NCBI RefSeq assembly: GCF_000313135.1
Contig: NW_004457415.1
Location: 204,341 to 268,340, forward strand
Reading direction: 5' to 3'
DNA from: Acanthamoeba castellanii str. Neff
Taxonomy: Eukaryota; Discosea; Longamoebia; Acanthamoebidae
DNA length: 64,000 nt
The notes under the pieces: generated by a model
The model's database searches: none
The model's input: only the letters and a program-made list of their open reading frames with translations
Told to the model about the DNA's origin: nothing
Made by a program: the position numbers and the translations under genes
Shown: positions 1 through 10,861 of the stretch, piece after piece
Layout of the letters: the number at the start of each line of letters is the position of its first letter
Position numbering within the stretch: the stretch's first letter is position 1

Positions 1-2940
1 CTCCCGCTCGTTCTCGGGGCCGCCCTTTCCCTTGAGCCCCAGCGCGACCCGCGGAGCCAGCGGCGCCTGGCAGCATCCACAAATGCGCGTCAGCCCAGGT
101 GTGCGGTATGTGCGTGGTGCGTGCGGTAGTGCGTGTGCGGTGAAAGGAACGCGGGAAAGTACGTTTGCGATGGTCACGCTGGCGACTTGGTTGAGGAGGA
201 TCTTGCCTTTCATCTTCCCTCCGGCTTCCGTGTAGTAGAACAGCTTCTTCGGCGTCAGCACGAAGAACCGCCGCTTCCTGCACAGTGCACGCCCCGCTCG
301 GAGCAGTTAAATGATGGCCTCGGAAGGTGCTGAACAGCAGAGAAGAGCAGTGAGTACCAATTGGGGCGATTCCCGCCTTGCTTGACAGCGTATCCAAAGT
401 AGAGAATGTTGTCCGTCTACACGGCACACACGGCACGCACACAGCACACACGGCGCACACGGCACACGAGTGTCAATCGCGAGGTGTGGTGGCGGTGGTG
501 GTGGAGCCGTACGCGCTGTTGGAGAAGATGGCGCAGGTTCAGCCAATCCACGATCTTGCGTGTCTCTCTCGACTCGCGGTGCATCTGCAGCTGTCGCTCG
601 GGCGCGATGTACTGTTGTTGTTGACGATAATGACGATGATGATGAGCACAGAGGAGACCATTATTGCCAAGATCAGGTTTGCTGCTTTGTTTCACTACTA
701 AGGCATCGATTGTGGAGTACCTCGACGTGGACTTCAAGGTAGCTGCTCCAGAGCGCGATGGCCGGTGTGCAGTCGTTTTTGTATTCAAGGGCCGTCAGGA
801 GAGCCTCGCGCACCTTCAGTAGCAGCTGCAGCTTTGGCTCCTACGCACGCACACGCACCACCGCACACGCACACATGAAACGGGTGAGCTATGGCGCTAG
901 GACTCGCGTAGCGGTGCGCATCGCAAACAAACGCCACACGCACCACGTCTTTCTGCCGGACGGCCTGCGCGAGGAGATCGTTGGCCTTAAAGTGCATGAA
1001 TAGGGCGTAGGTGTGGCTTGTGACACTGCGCACACAACAACGCATGCACCGCACGCGATGCAAGGCCGACACAAGTCGTCAGTGCCATCTAACGACAAAG
1101 AAGCGGAAAGAGAGAAGAGCGGGAAAAAGAGAGAAGAAAAGAGAGAAGGGGGGAGGGGGCTCACCCATCTTCGGGGTCGGCCTTGAGCGCTTTTTCGTAT
1201 TTCTCGGCGGCCTCGTTAACCAGCTCTTCTCGCTCGTCCAACTTGACCTTACGCAACTGTGCTGCAGTAGCCAAGAGCAAAGTGTGAGAATGCGCACACA
1301 CGACACGACACGACCAACGACACGACCAACGACACGACCAACGACACGACCAACGACACGACCAACGACACGACCAACGACACGACCAACGACACGACAC
1401 GCAGGGAAGGCGGTACCTCGCTTGAGGGCGGCGTTACCCCAAGTGCGCCACAGAGCCGCTGGTGTCTCGCTTTCGTCGTTGGAGTCGATGGCTCGCCTGT
1501 ATACGCCAAGGCGCGGGTGAGCAACACGCACACGCGAAGTAGGAGCGGGCAAGGGGGGTGAAGTCGGGTTGTAGTACTTGAGCTTGACGCAGGCTTTGGC
1601 GTAGCGCTTGTCGGCCGGTATGCCATCGCGCAGGTCGCCGCGACAAATCAACGCACACGCTGCCGAATGCTGTGTCGCCGTCAGCCAAACAAAAACTAAA
1701 ACTAGAACAACATAACAAATAATAGATAACAATAATAACTAACAAATAACAATAATAACTAAACTAAAACCAATAATTCAAAAAAAACCGATAACAATAG
1801 AATAACGCCGAAGGAGACGACGGACCAGAGCGAGCGGGTTGTTGGGGCTCTTCTCGAGCGCGAGTTTCAGCTTCTTGATGCCTTCGATGAACCAGTTGTC
1901 CACAGCGTTCACTTTGGCTTCGTCCTGGCCCTCCCTTTTATAAACATATAAAATAGAAATAAATAGTCAAGGTTATGTTCGTCAGCAGCTCGAGCTGCGA
2001 CCTGGCATCGGCGCCACCGCTGTCACGCGCGCACGACCACGCGGCCTATATAACGCTTGGCATAGGCGGGCGCGACGTACATATGGAGGTACTCCCTCTT
2101 GCCCTTTTCCTGCAGCGCAAAGGCCCACGAGAAGTAGAGGTGAAACATGCCCTCGCGCTGCGCTTCATCTTCTTCCTGTATCGCGTCGACGATGAGTGCG
2201 TATGCGTGTGCGTCGACGACGTGTGCGTGTGCGTGTGCGTGTGCGTGTGCGTGTGCGTGTGCGTGTGCGTGTGCGTGTGCGTGTGCGTGTGCGTGTGCGT
2301 GTGCAGAGAGGGAGGGGCGGACGTACGACTCCCTCGTAGACGGAGAGGGCCTGGGGGAAGAGGCGCAGGGCGTCGTCGAACTTCTCGGCGGTGATGGCCT
2401 TCTTGGCCTCGGTCACGATGCCCTCGGCTTCGGCCAGCTTGCCGCTCGCCTTCGCCTGCGACTTCTTGCTGCCTGTGGCGCGCGGAGTTAGGTTGTGTTT
2501 GTCGCGCTCTTCGCCGCCGCCAACCGCCGCCACCACCACCGCGCCGGCCCATGTCCGACCGCAGCCGCGCACCAGCAACCACCACCATCGGAGGCCAGCA
2601 GAGGTGCCACGATCAGTTGCGAGCGCACTGGCAAAGGCCCGTGTGGGGCATAAAAGGCCGAAGCGCTCGAGCGCGGTTGTGCCTCGTTGTAATTTCTTCA
2701 AACACCAATCGCAGCCATCGCTGACCAAATGGTGTTCGCTCTTTGGCTTTCCACCAACACGCACGGGGCAGTGCCAAAAGAGAGAAGGTGGAAGAGAAGG
2801 GGGGGGGGTGTACCGAGAGCGCGCTGTGTGTTGCGCCAGTCCTCCTTCTGCCAGGAGAGGTCCCCGTGCTTGTTGTTGGACTCTCCCTCTCCCGCAGCAG
2901 CAGGAGGTGCCTCCCCCTTTGGTTGCTCCGGCGGATCCAT
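1..2940 (-). CDS. TPR-repeat protein with C-terminal PH domain (3' end missing)
   Basis: Multi-exon minus-strand gene that leaves the window at its 3' end. Start ATG is at 2940. Exon 1 is 2814-2940, exon 2 2327-2472, exon 3 begins at 2175 and exon 4 at 1934; the phases of these junctions agree. Later exons are read near 1560-1660, 1413-1485, 1160-1270, 940-1020, 720-840, 540-610 and 150-285. The middle exons are helical repeats typical of TPRs (for example 'EAAEKYEKALKADPEDG' and 'AALWRTWGNAALK'). The exon near 150-285 reads 'RRFFVLTPKKLFYYTEAGGK', the beta1-beta4 pattern of a pleckstrin-homology domain that binds phosphoinositides or proteins. The combination suggests a membrane-recruited adaptor. 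Two introns are filled by microsatellites. Exon edges after the fourth are approximate, and no specific orthologue is recognised. Confidence 0.7.
1306..1400. repeat. 12-bp tandem repeat in an intron
   Basis: About seven to eight copies of the 12-mer CAACGACACGAC lie between two TPR exons of the minus-strand gene. This is an intronic minisatellite; the array reads open in several frames but is not coding. Confidence 0.9.
2217..2304. repeat. (GTGTGC)n microsatellite in an intron
   Basis: About 14 copies of the hexamer GTGTGC fill the second intron (2176-2326) of the TPR/PH gene. It creates long artificial Thr/Arg or Cys/Val reading frames. Confidence 0.9.
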
Positions 2941-3282
2941 TATTCGCAGAGAGCTGGCGGAAGAGAAGGGGTGGAGTAGTAGACACGAAGGGGAGGCAAG
3001 AAGATGAGATGAGGAGGGTGCGAATGAGACGAGATGGAGGGTTTACCTCACCGTGGAGGCAGGCGAACAAGAGGAGGAAAAAAAAGAACGCAAAGATTGG
3101 TGCCACGAAAATTAAATCATTTTTTAATTGCATTTTGGCCCGAGGACGAGAGAGCGAGAAGGAGAAAAAAGGGGAATATCTGTCGACAACCGCCGAGCCG
3201 AGGCAAATACCGGGTTTGGCCGAGAGGCAATCCTTCTTTCTTTCTTCTTCCTCTACATCGTCCATCCCCCCACCGAGTCAAC

Positions 3283-3904
3283 ATGCCTAAGAGAGGTACG
3301 TCGCTGCTGCCCCCTTGGTCAGCTACCCTTCCATTAGAGGAAGCTTTGGTTGTGGGGTTGTACGGGAAGACTAGATTCCATCTGTTCGATTTCTGATCCG
3401 ATCCCATTTCTTACGATGCGCAGGAGCGGGTGCTACCACTGGTGCTAAGTTCAGGATTACCCTCGGTCTGCCCGTCGGCGCCGTGGTCAACTGCGCCGAC
3501 AACACCGGTGCCAAGAACCTGTACGTCATCTCCGTCAAGGGCATCGGTGCCCGCCTCAACAGGCTGCCCGCTGCCGCCTCCGGCGACATGGTGATGGCCA
3601 CCGTCAAGAAGGGTAAGCCCGAGCTCAGGAAGAAGGGTACGTTCTCAATCCCTCCTTTGTAGGAAGCTTTCCTCCTGACCCTTGTCTGACATCATCTTTG
3701 TCAACAGTCACCCCCGCCGTCATCATCAGGCAGAGGAAGCCCTTCAGGCGGCAGGATGGTGTGTTTATTTATTTCGAGGATAACGCTGGCGTGATCGTGA
3801 ACCCCAAGGGCGAAATGAAGGGCTCCGCCATCACTGGACCCGTGGCTAAGGAGTGCGCCGATCTGTGGCCCCGTATTGCCAGCTCTGCCGGCACTGTTGT
3901 GTAA
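3283..3904 (+). CDS. RPL23: 60S ribosomal protein L23 (uL14)
   Basis: Three exons: 3283-3295, 3424-3636, 3708-3904, with consistent phases (AGA G|gtacg, AAG G|gtacg). The product of about 140 residues has the uL14 core: '[20 protein letters not shown]' near the N-terminus, then '[13 protein letters not shown]', and the conserved end 'ASSAGTVV'. It is a large-subunit protein at the intersubunit bridge near the sarcin-ricin loop. The very short first exon (ATGCCTAAGAGAG) is typical of ribosomal protein genes, and a pyrimidine-rich tract precedes the ATG. A CpG-free block begins immediately downstream. Length and motifs match the family well. Confidence 0.97.
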
Positions 3905-3958
3905 ATCGGCTTGCCAATGCGATCCCGAATTAAACACCCACCAAAACACGTTTGTAGC

Positions 3959-5060
3959 GATGAGTTTCTTTTCTTGTTTGACACTGGTAGAGATGGAGCA
4001 ACTGGTTTATCTCCAATGTTCACAAGTGCTTGCTGTATCATGCAGATGGATGGCACCAGCTTCCCTTCTCCTGCAAACACACTGTTTCAAGCAGCCACTG
4101 AATGGAAGCAAGCCAGGTACAGGCTCCTGCACAGTTGTTGATTGAGTCCACAGCCCACTGACACCATCCTCCAGCTTTGTGGGCTCACAGGAGTGGATCA
4201 GGTCCTTTGAGATCTGCCTGTGCTTCAGCTCTCTCTTTGAGGTGGGGATGTGTCTCTGCTTCTCTATCTCCTCCCTGCTCACCTGCTCACCCACCACATC
4301 TTAGGTGGAATGCAAGATCCTCTTTGTAACATCAGGCAGTGAGATTGAGTCCAAAGGCAAGCAGCTCATGGCCCACTTCAGAGATCACAACACACCAGTG
4401 ATGATTGGTAAGTGGTGCCTTGCAGTGTGGTCATGCTCAGACTTCTTACTCACCACCACCACTGAAGGTTCAACCACAGGAGGAGTGTACACCTTGCTGG
4501 GCCTGCACTACAATCCAACAGCCAACAAGATACACCAAGTGCTCCTTCTTTACCTGCACTACACCAGCAACAAAGTGCCCCAAGCCATCATGCAGTAGGG
4601 CATGGTGGGCTGGCATCCACCAACCATCTTCTCCAACTCCATGTTCTACAATGTCTGCATGCCACAAGCCAACCAATAACACACCATCATTCACCCCAGT
4701 GTGAGTTTCAAGTTTGAACATTTGAATATGTCCAGCTACAGTTACACAGTTCCTGGACTCTAACCCACCTTTCTCCCACTTCCACCCCTGCCCTCTTGTG
4801 CATTGATGGTTTGGGGTGTTTGGTGGAGTGCATGGTGAATGCTAGCAGCCCACTCCCACCCATTTCCAGTTTCATGGTGGCATGCTGCACCCCATCTCAT
4901 CCTGTAGCATCTACATAAGCAAATGTCCTGTGCTGCATGCTCCATCATGTTAGCAGAACAGGATCAGTGTGGATGATGGGGAGCAGGGAAGAAACCACAT
5001 GAACTCTATTGGTGTCTGTGGGGAAGATCCCATCAACTGTGTTGATGTTGCCACTGTTGG
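3959..5060. other. CpG-free block
   Basis: I find no CG dinucleotide from 3959 to about 5060, although the flanking genes are full of CG. The sequence is rich in TG and CA, the footprint expected from deamination of methylated CpG. It contains the broken UFM1-protease gene (to 4679). From 4680 to 5060 I see no gene or repeat. Confidence 0.85.
3998..4679 (+). pseudogene. UFM1-specific protease (UFSP2/C78 family) remnant with internal inversion
   Basis: The plus strand from about 4158 encodes the second half of a UFSP2-type cysteine protease: 'SSFVGSQEWIRSFE', then (intron 4244-4302) 'CKILFVTSGSEIES' and 'HFRDHNTPVMIG', then (intron 4407-4468) 'GVYTLLGLHYNP', and finally 'FSNSMFYNVCMPQANQ' stop at 4677-4679. 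The preceding piece, 'VPSICMIQQALVNIGDKP', is on the minus strand at about 4000-4075. Flipping about 3998-4157 would restore collinearity, so a local inversion of about 160 bases is inferred. Other lesions: the catalytic Asp of the family's DPH motif is replaced (the text reads 'LLYLHYTS'), there is an in-frame TAG at 4596-4598, and the exons with the catalytic Cys are absent. In the family the enzyme matures UFM1 and removes it from targets; this copy cannot. Confidence 0.85.
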
Positions 5061-5215
5061 CGTTGTCCATTGGGTGCCACAGGGGACAAGCCACCCAACT
5101 TGGGCGACATTTCGGTCTGGCGGCTGCTTTGGCGAGGACCTCAGTGTGAGGCTTCAGCGGCTTTTTGAGATTTTGACCAACGAATTTTCGGTCAGATCGC
5201 AGAACAGTTGCGCCA

Positions 5216-6422
5216 ATGGCAGCCAAGATCGCGAAGATTGCCGCCCGGGGGCAGCAGAGCAAAAGGCCAGGGTTGAGCCCTCCATTTCCCATCCCCCACA
5301 ACACAACAACCCCTTCCAGCATCATCACAGCCAGCTCCACTCAACTGCGACTCCCCTTTGTCATCGCCCAAGCCTGCTCTCGACGGCCTGCAGCTCGTGT
5401 GAGGTTTTTTTAAGGACTCCCCACACCTTCTTTCCCTTTCTTACCTCAGACTTCTTGTGTCTACGACACTCCATCTTCACTTTCATCTTCACCTCATCTT
5501 CCACCACCGACCGAACCACCAGCGCCCCCTCACCGGGCACCCCACCACATTCACCACGGAGTCCACCAGCGTGCAGAGCTATCTCCCTCTTCCTTCGTTC
5601 CTGAAGTCGCTGTTCGATAGCAAGAGGGGCAGCAGCAAGCAGAGCGGCAGCGGCATCGGCCTCGACGAAGGAGTCCTCAACAACCATCACCACCACTCGA
5701 CCCGGCGAACGACCAGCGACCAGTCCGCTACTTCGTCATCTTCCGCCCTCGGCAGTCGACGGAACAGCCACGTCATGGGCGATCACCACTACCCGTCGAC
5801 CGGCGGCGTCATGGCCACGACGACGCCCACGCACGACGAGATCATGAGGCACTACGACCACAACTGCGTCGAGGTGCGGATGTCGGGCATCCACGGCTAC
5901 GGCGTGTTCGCTCAGACAGACCTCCCGAAGGGCAGCTACGTCATCGAGTACATCGGTAGAAAGATGGAGCGGGCGACGATCTTCCAGGTGCTGAGCAAGG
6001 AGCAGGGCCGCTACGTGTTCAACCTCGACGAAAAGTGGAGCATCGACGGCTCCGTGCCCGAGAACCGGGCTGGTCGCATCAACCACTCGTGCGAAGGCAA
6101 CTGCCACATCAAGAAGGTCGACGGCCACATCTGGGTGGTGGCCAAGCGCGACATCCGACGAGGCGAGGAGCTGAGCTACAACTACGGCTACCGGCTGAGC
6201 GGCCTCAGGGACATGGAGAAGAACTGGCGCTGCAACTGCGGCGCCCCCAACTGCATCGGCTTCATCCTCCGCAAGAAGGACTGGCCGGAGCTCAAGAGGA
6301 AGCTGGCCGAGCGCGAGGAGATGAGGCGTCGCCGCCTCCAGAGCCTCATGGACCTCAACAATAAGGCCAAGTCCGAAGAACCCTCCTCCGAACGCGCCCC
6401 CGCTCTCTCCCTCGTTAATTGA
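5216..6422 (+). CDS. SET-domain lysine methyltransferase-like protein
   Basis: The secure part is the open frame 5577-6422. From residue about 190 of the proposed product it has a full SET domain: 'GIHGYGVFAQTDLPKGSYVI', 'INHSCEGNC' (the NHS pseudoknot motif), 'GEELSYNYGY', then a post-SET zinc site 'CNCGAPNCIG'. It should transfer methyl groups from SAM to a lysine, most likely on histone H3. The N-terminus is low-complexity, rich in Ser and His. No ATG opens this frame before 5775, so I propose a first exon 5216-5398 (ATG at 5216, donor GTGAGG) spliced in phase to 5577, giving about 342 residues. A start at 5775 is the alternative. The C-terminal tail is Arg/Lys rich. Post-SET Cys spacing resembles the Set1/MLL group, but the subfamily is not certain. 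Confidence 0.85.
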
Positions 6423-6823
6423 ACTCCTTTCCCTCTTCCTCTTTCTTCTTCCTCTTCTACGAACCTCTACGCGACCGTCGCCTCCAGGCGCGAACTCGAC
6501 ACGAAACGACAACAGCCGCCTCACGCCGCGATGACCTCTCTCTACTCTCCTCCCCCTTCTCTCGACTGCCCCAAGCCATGCTATGCTACGCTTCGTGCGA
6601 CCCACCCCATGTCCATACTTCTCTGTTCATGCAAAATAGGAAAAAAACAATTAAATTTAATTTAATTCAGGCAGTTTTTCCGCTGTATTTCGTTTTTTCG
6701 ATTCTTGGATATTTCCGAGCAACATTAATGTAATTAATAAGTTTGTGGAATGGGTTCAGTTCGCTCTGAAGAAACAACGACAAAAAGCAAGACCGAGAAG
6801 ATAGAGAACGAAGAGATACCACA
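6423..6823. other. Intergenic stretch
   Basis: 3' region of the SET gene followed by the promoter side of the metallopeptidase-like gene. A short A/T-rich patch (6640-6740) is the only visible feature; no gene seen. Confidence 0.6.
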
Positions 6824-8493
6824 ATGCAGACAGGCGAGTCCTCACCCGCTATTACCAAGGTGCCGTTCGCGCGAGGCTTCGTGGTGATTAACGACTTGGC
6901 CGAGGCCAAAAAGATCCTGTCCACTGAAGATGACTACGTGCGAGGTACTCTCATTAATCTGCTTGGCGCTTGTGATGGTTAAACCTAAAATATTTGTTGT
7001 TGATGCGGCAGGCCTGAGCGTGTTCGACCTGCAGGCCAAGACGCAGGTGGACGACCGCGAGGTCACCGTCGCACAGTTCATGAGCCACCAGGCCGCCCAG
7101 GTCCTTCCCTTTGCCGAAGCCGACGTCCAGGTTTGCTCTTCGCCACTGTTGCGCTCTTTTTAATTTTAATTTTATTCTTTTATCTATTATTTTGTTTTGT
7201 GTATTAATCTGTTGAATGCTGTGGTTGGGGTGGTGGTGGCGAGACAGAAGCTGGAGGCCATGATCAAGTCGGTGTCGGCCAAGCTGGAGGCCTACCCGCT
7301 ACTGCCCTCGCTGGTGCCCGAAATCGTTCACCTCAACATGACCACCGGTGCGTCCGCTGGCTCGCCCAACGATTACAAGAGGCCAACCGAGAACTGCAAC
7401 TGACGTCCCCTGTGTGTGTCGCGTGTGTGTGTGCGTGTGTCGTCTGTGTGTCGTGTGTGTTAAAGGATTGGAGGAGGGTACGGCGGCGTACTGCCGAGGC
7501 TTGAACGGGATCTTCTTGCCGCAGAACATGATCCAGTGGACGCCCTCATGGGGCTCGCTTCCCATGCACGAGCTCTTCACGCACGAACTGTGGCACATCA
7601 TCTCACGGTGCGTTAGCCACCGGCTCTTGAAAGAGAATGACGACGACCACCACTCGCTCACTTCGTTACGACGCTTATTGTGGTGTGTGTGTTGTGTTTC
7701 ATATTCTCTAGAAACCTGGAGAAGTCGCTGCGCGACTCGGTCTATGCGTGCATCGGGTTCCGGCCCTTCAACGCGCCGTTCCAGTACCCCGCGCCCATGG
7801 CCAACCGCAAGATTTCCAACCCCGACGGGCCCAAGTTCGAACACTACATCCGCTTTACCACCGACGACAGTGCGTGTTGCAATGAAGTCACCGATGCTTC
7901 AAAGCTGTGGCATGGCCCTAACAACGGTGACACACGTTTACTTCCAGGCGGCGGTGAGCTGACGGCGCTACCGATGATCTACTCGCGGCACCCGGTGTAC
8001 TCGAAGAAGATCGCACCAGTGTTCTTCCGCTACCTCGCCGTGCAGATGATGGCGGTGCGGCAAAACGACGACGGCGTGTGGGTGCCCGCCCAGAATCCCA
8101 AGAAGGAGCCTGGCACCGAGAAGACATGTACGCTCCCACTCAACGCGTACCACACCGATTCTGGTGCTTACTCCGTGTCGCGTTGGTGTGTTGTGTGTGC
8201 GTGTTGTGTGCGCAGTTGATGATCTTTACCTGCTGGACATCGATAGTCTGCCAGAGAGCTTTTGGTCACAGATTGGCCGCAACACTGCATACTTCTATCA
8301 TCCCGACGAGACCACTGCTGATAACTTTGTCATCCTGGTACCTTACCTGTCCTCCCCTTGGTCCTCTTCCCTGCCAGGTGTGATGTTCACATTCTCCTGT
8401 ACAAAAACTACACAGATCCACAAGGACACCAAGACTGCAACTACTCCTGCCATTGTGCAAAAGCTGGCTGCAGTGTTTGGTGGAGACTTTTAG
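6824..8493 (+). CDS. Zincin-like protein with HELWH motif, family not recognised
   Basis: Eight exons with matching phases: 6824-6944, 7012-7130, 7248-7347, 7466-7607, 7712-7869, 7948-8127, 8216-8337, 8416-8493; product 339 residues. Exon 4 encodes 'HELFTHELWHIISRN', an HExxH zinc-binding signature of metallopeptidases, followed by 'PMANRKISNPDGPKFEHYIR'. There is no signal peptide or membrane segment, so it is probably cytosolic. The upstream helix-rich part (residues 1-130) has no motif I know. A zinc-dependent hydrolase is an inference from HExxH alone; the third ligand is not assigned. The last exon lies in CpG-depleted DNA, unlike exons 1-6. After the stop the sequence TTAGGTGTAC recurs three times (8490-8545). 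Confidence 0.75.
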
Positions 8494-8742
8494 GTGTACC
8501 ATCCACATGCTTAGGTGTACAACTACAACTTTAGGTGTACAACTACTTCCATCTTACAAGCATACCATGAAATTGTCATGTCAACAGAACATATTTCTAA
8601 TCACTCAGGCCATGCGTCCATCTTTACTGCCGCTTTACAACTTCCATAACTTGGCAGTAAAGACACAAAGATGTGGGGGGGCCAATGTTGCAGTAGCAGG
8701 AGATGCAGTGAATGAAAAGGGGGAGGGAGGGGCAAAAAGATA

Positions 8743-8813
8743 TGCATCCGCCGGGAATTGAACCCGGGTCTCCCGCGTGGCAGGCGGAAATCTTGCCACT
8801 GGACCACGGATGC
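8743..8813 (-). tRNA. tRNA-Gly (GCC), copy 1
   Basis: Read on the minus strand, a 71-base cloverleaf: acceptor GCATCCG / CGGATGC plus discriminator A, anticodon loop CTGCCAC (anticodon GCC), T-loop TTCAATT. A T run (ATCTTTTTG) follows as Pol III terminator. Identical to the copies at 26647, 30315 and 32544. Confidence 0.97.
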
Positions 8814-8895
8814 TTGTTCTCTTAGATGTGTCGTACTTCTCTTGAATGAGGGAGGGCGACTGCAAAGCTCTAAAATCAGTTTCTATTGGCCTCTG

Positions 8896-9183
8896 TTCTC
8901 TCACGTTCTGGGGTGGCGAAGAGTGCTCACGTTTGTTCTCGGCCTTAGGGTCCGGATCTTGTGATGCTCTTCCTGATCGTAGACAACGCCAGCCAACCAC
9001 TTGCTGCAGAACCGAGCGTTCTTATTTGGGGAAACACGCAGAGCAAACTTGTTTTCTTTTACTACAACACGCCACAAGACGACACGATGGGATCGAGACC
9101 ACGAACAAACTTCAGGGCACAGCAAGCGGCTGGAGCTGATGCGTGGGCGCAGCGAGGCAACAACAACGGGCCACAAAACAACA
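8896..9183 (+). other. Partial second copy of the glycine-rich gene's 5' end
   Basis: 8896-9183 repeats, with small differences, the promoter and first codons found again at 9355-9655. The ATG at 9087 opens the same 'MGSRPRTNFRAQQAAGADAW' start. The copy runs into the assembly gap. It is either a tandem duplicate or two alleles placed in series by the assembler. Confidence 0.8.
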
Positions 9184-9343
9184 NNNNNNNNNNNNNNNNN
9201 NNNNNNNNNNNNNNNNNNNNNNNNNNNNNNNNNNNNNNNNNNNNNNNNNNNNNNNNNNNNNNNNNNNNNNNNNNNNNNNNNNNNNNNNNNNNNNNNNNNN
9301 NNNNNNNNNNNNNNNNNNNNNNNNNNNNNNNNNNNNNNNNNNN
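9184..9343. other. Assembly gap (160 N)
   Basis: A run of 160 N between two near-identical copies of the same gene start. Its true size and content cannot be judged. Confidence 0.99.
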
Positions 9344-9549
9344 AGTTTCTTGTGGCCGCTGTTCTCACACGTTCTGGAGTAGGCGAAGATTGCGTTTGTT
9401 CTCATCCTTCGGGACCGGATCTTGTGATGCTCTTCCTGATCGTAGACAACGCCAGCCAACCACTTGCTGGCTGCAGAACCGAGCGTTCTTATTTGCATAA
9501 ACTTGTTTTCTTTTACTAAGCACACCACAACACGCCACAAGACGACACG

Positions 9550-10517
9550 ATGGGATCGAGACCACGAACAAACTTCAGGGCACAGCAAGCGGCTGGAGCT
9601 GATGCGTGGGCGCAGAGAGGAGGCAACAACAACGGGCCACAAAACAACAACGGCGGCGGTGGCTTCTTCAGCGGCTGGGGCGGTGGAGGTGGAGGCCCGC
9701 AGCACCAGCAGCAGTGGGGCGGGCCTCCTCCTGGCGGCTACAACCACGGAGGAGGCGGCAGTGGCTTCTTCAGAGGCTGGGGTGGTGGAGGTGGAGGTGG
9801 TGGAGGTGGAGGTGGTGGAGGCTACGGGCAGCAGCAGCACTACCCACCGCAGCACGGGGGCTACGACGACGATGGTGCACAACAAGCTCCCGGGGTGGGG
9901 AACAACCCGTGGGGTCCCTTTGCCAACATACGGCTCACGCCCACAACCATTGCCAAGCTCTTTGCCAGGTGCGCCTCATGTCTTGTCTTCTTCTCTCCCT
10001 AGCAAGTGCGGGTGGTGACGACGTTAGATTAACATTCATCTTTCTGTTCTGCAGCTTGTTGATTGATGCTATCGGCTTCGCTACGTATGCGGTGCCGGTG
10101 CTGGGCGAGGCTGGCGATGCGGTGTGGGCGCCCATCAGCGGCTTCCTCATATTCCTGCTCTACGGCAACATATGGCTTGCTGGCGCTGGGTACACACTGC
10201 TCCCTCATGCCCCTCTCTCATGTTCTCACCTTCACCTCACCCTGGTCCTCGCCCCCCCCCCCAGCTTTGTGGAGGAGCTGATGCCCGGCCTGGACTTCAT
10301 CCCAACCGCCACACTCGGTACCCCCACCCTCCCCGCTTTCATTCTTCGCGCTTCGTTCTTTTAACGCCGCACACGCACGACCGCACACGCACACGCACAC
10401 GCACTCACAACAGCGTGGGTGGCCGACAACACGGGCCTCCTACGGGCGGGCCAACAGTTTGGGTTCCTGCGCAACCTCTTCTCCATGTTTGGCGGCGGCG
10501 GCAACGCAGCGCGCTAG
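9550..10517 (+). CDS. Glycine-rich small membrane protein
   Basis: Four exons: 9550-9968, 10055-10189, 10265-10317, 10414-10517, all phases consistent; about 236 residues. The first 120 residues are Gly/Gln/Asn rich with 'FFSGWGGG' and 'FFRGWGGG' repeats. The C-terminal part has two hydrophobic segments ('AIGFATYAVPVLGEAGD' and 'WAPISGFLIFLLYG'), then 'FVEELMPGLDFIPTATLAW'. This C-terminal block resembles small uncharacterised membrane proteins I have seen in bacteria and algae, with conserved GLGEAGD-VWAP and E-PGTDFIPTAT patterns. Function unknown. The upstream partial copy shares the promoter and first exon. Confidence 0.75.
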
Positions 10518-10861
10518 CGCAGTGCGTGCGCGTGGGCGGTCAGTGACGATCAAAGTGGGTGGATGTATTCCTCTGGCATACTCGAATCTAAATAACACAG
10601 CCAAAAGCGTATGTACAAGGAACGCACACCACCAACATCAGAAGAGAGAAGAACAAACAACACAAGTGTAGAAGGTGACACGGCGCGCACCAACTACAAA
10701 ATAAAATGACAGAGAGTAGAGCAGAAGAGAAGAGAAGAGAACAGAGCACCGGAGGAGGAGAGAGAACGCGCTGGGGGTAGCGGATCAATCGCAACGCTCC
10801 CGCCCACGCGTGTGTCTCTCGGTCCGAGGAGTGAAACGGGCGAGGGGTGGTAGCACTCCAC
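10518..10861. other. Convergent 3' intergenic region
   Basis: Between the ends of the glycine-rich gene and the CHO2-like gene. AT-richer and AGAG-rich sequence; nothing else recognised. Confidence 0.6.

Noticed and set aside
1306..1400. Long frames of SCRW/VVGR or TTRP repeats
   Set aside because: They are translations of a 12-bp intronic minisatellite, open in several frames on both strands.
4305..4598. A stand-alone 97-residue gene at this frame
   Set aside because: It is one exon plus read-through intron of the UFM1-protease remnant.
5090..5215. Possible small RNA gene in this stretch
   Set aside because: No recognisable snRNA, SRP or RNase P core; most likely promoter or 5' UTR of the SET gene.
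5736..6605. Minus-strand 289-residue frame opposite the SET gene
   Set aside because: Mirror frame of a GC-rich coding exon; the SET domain on the plus strand explains it.
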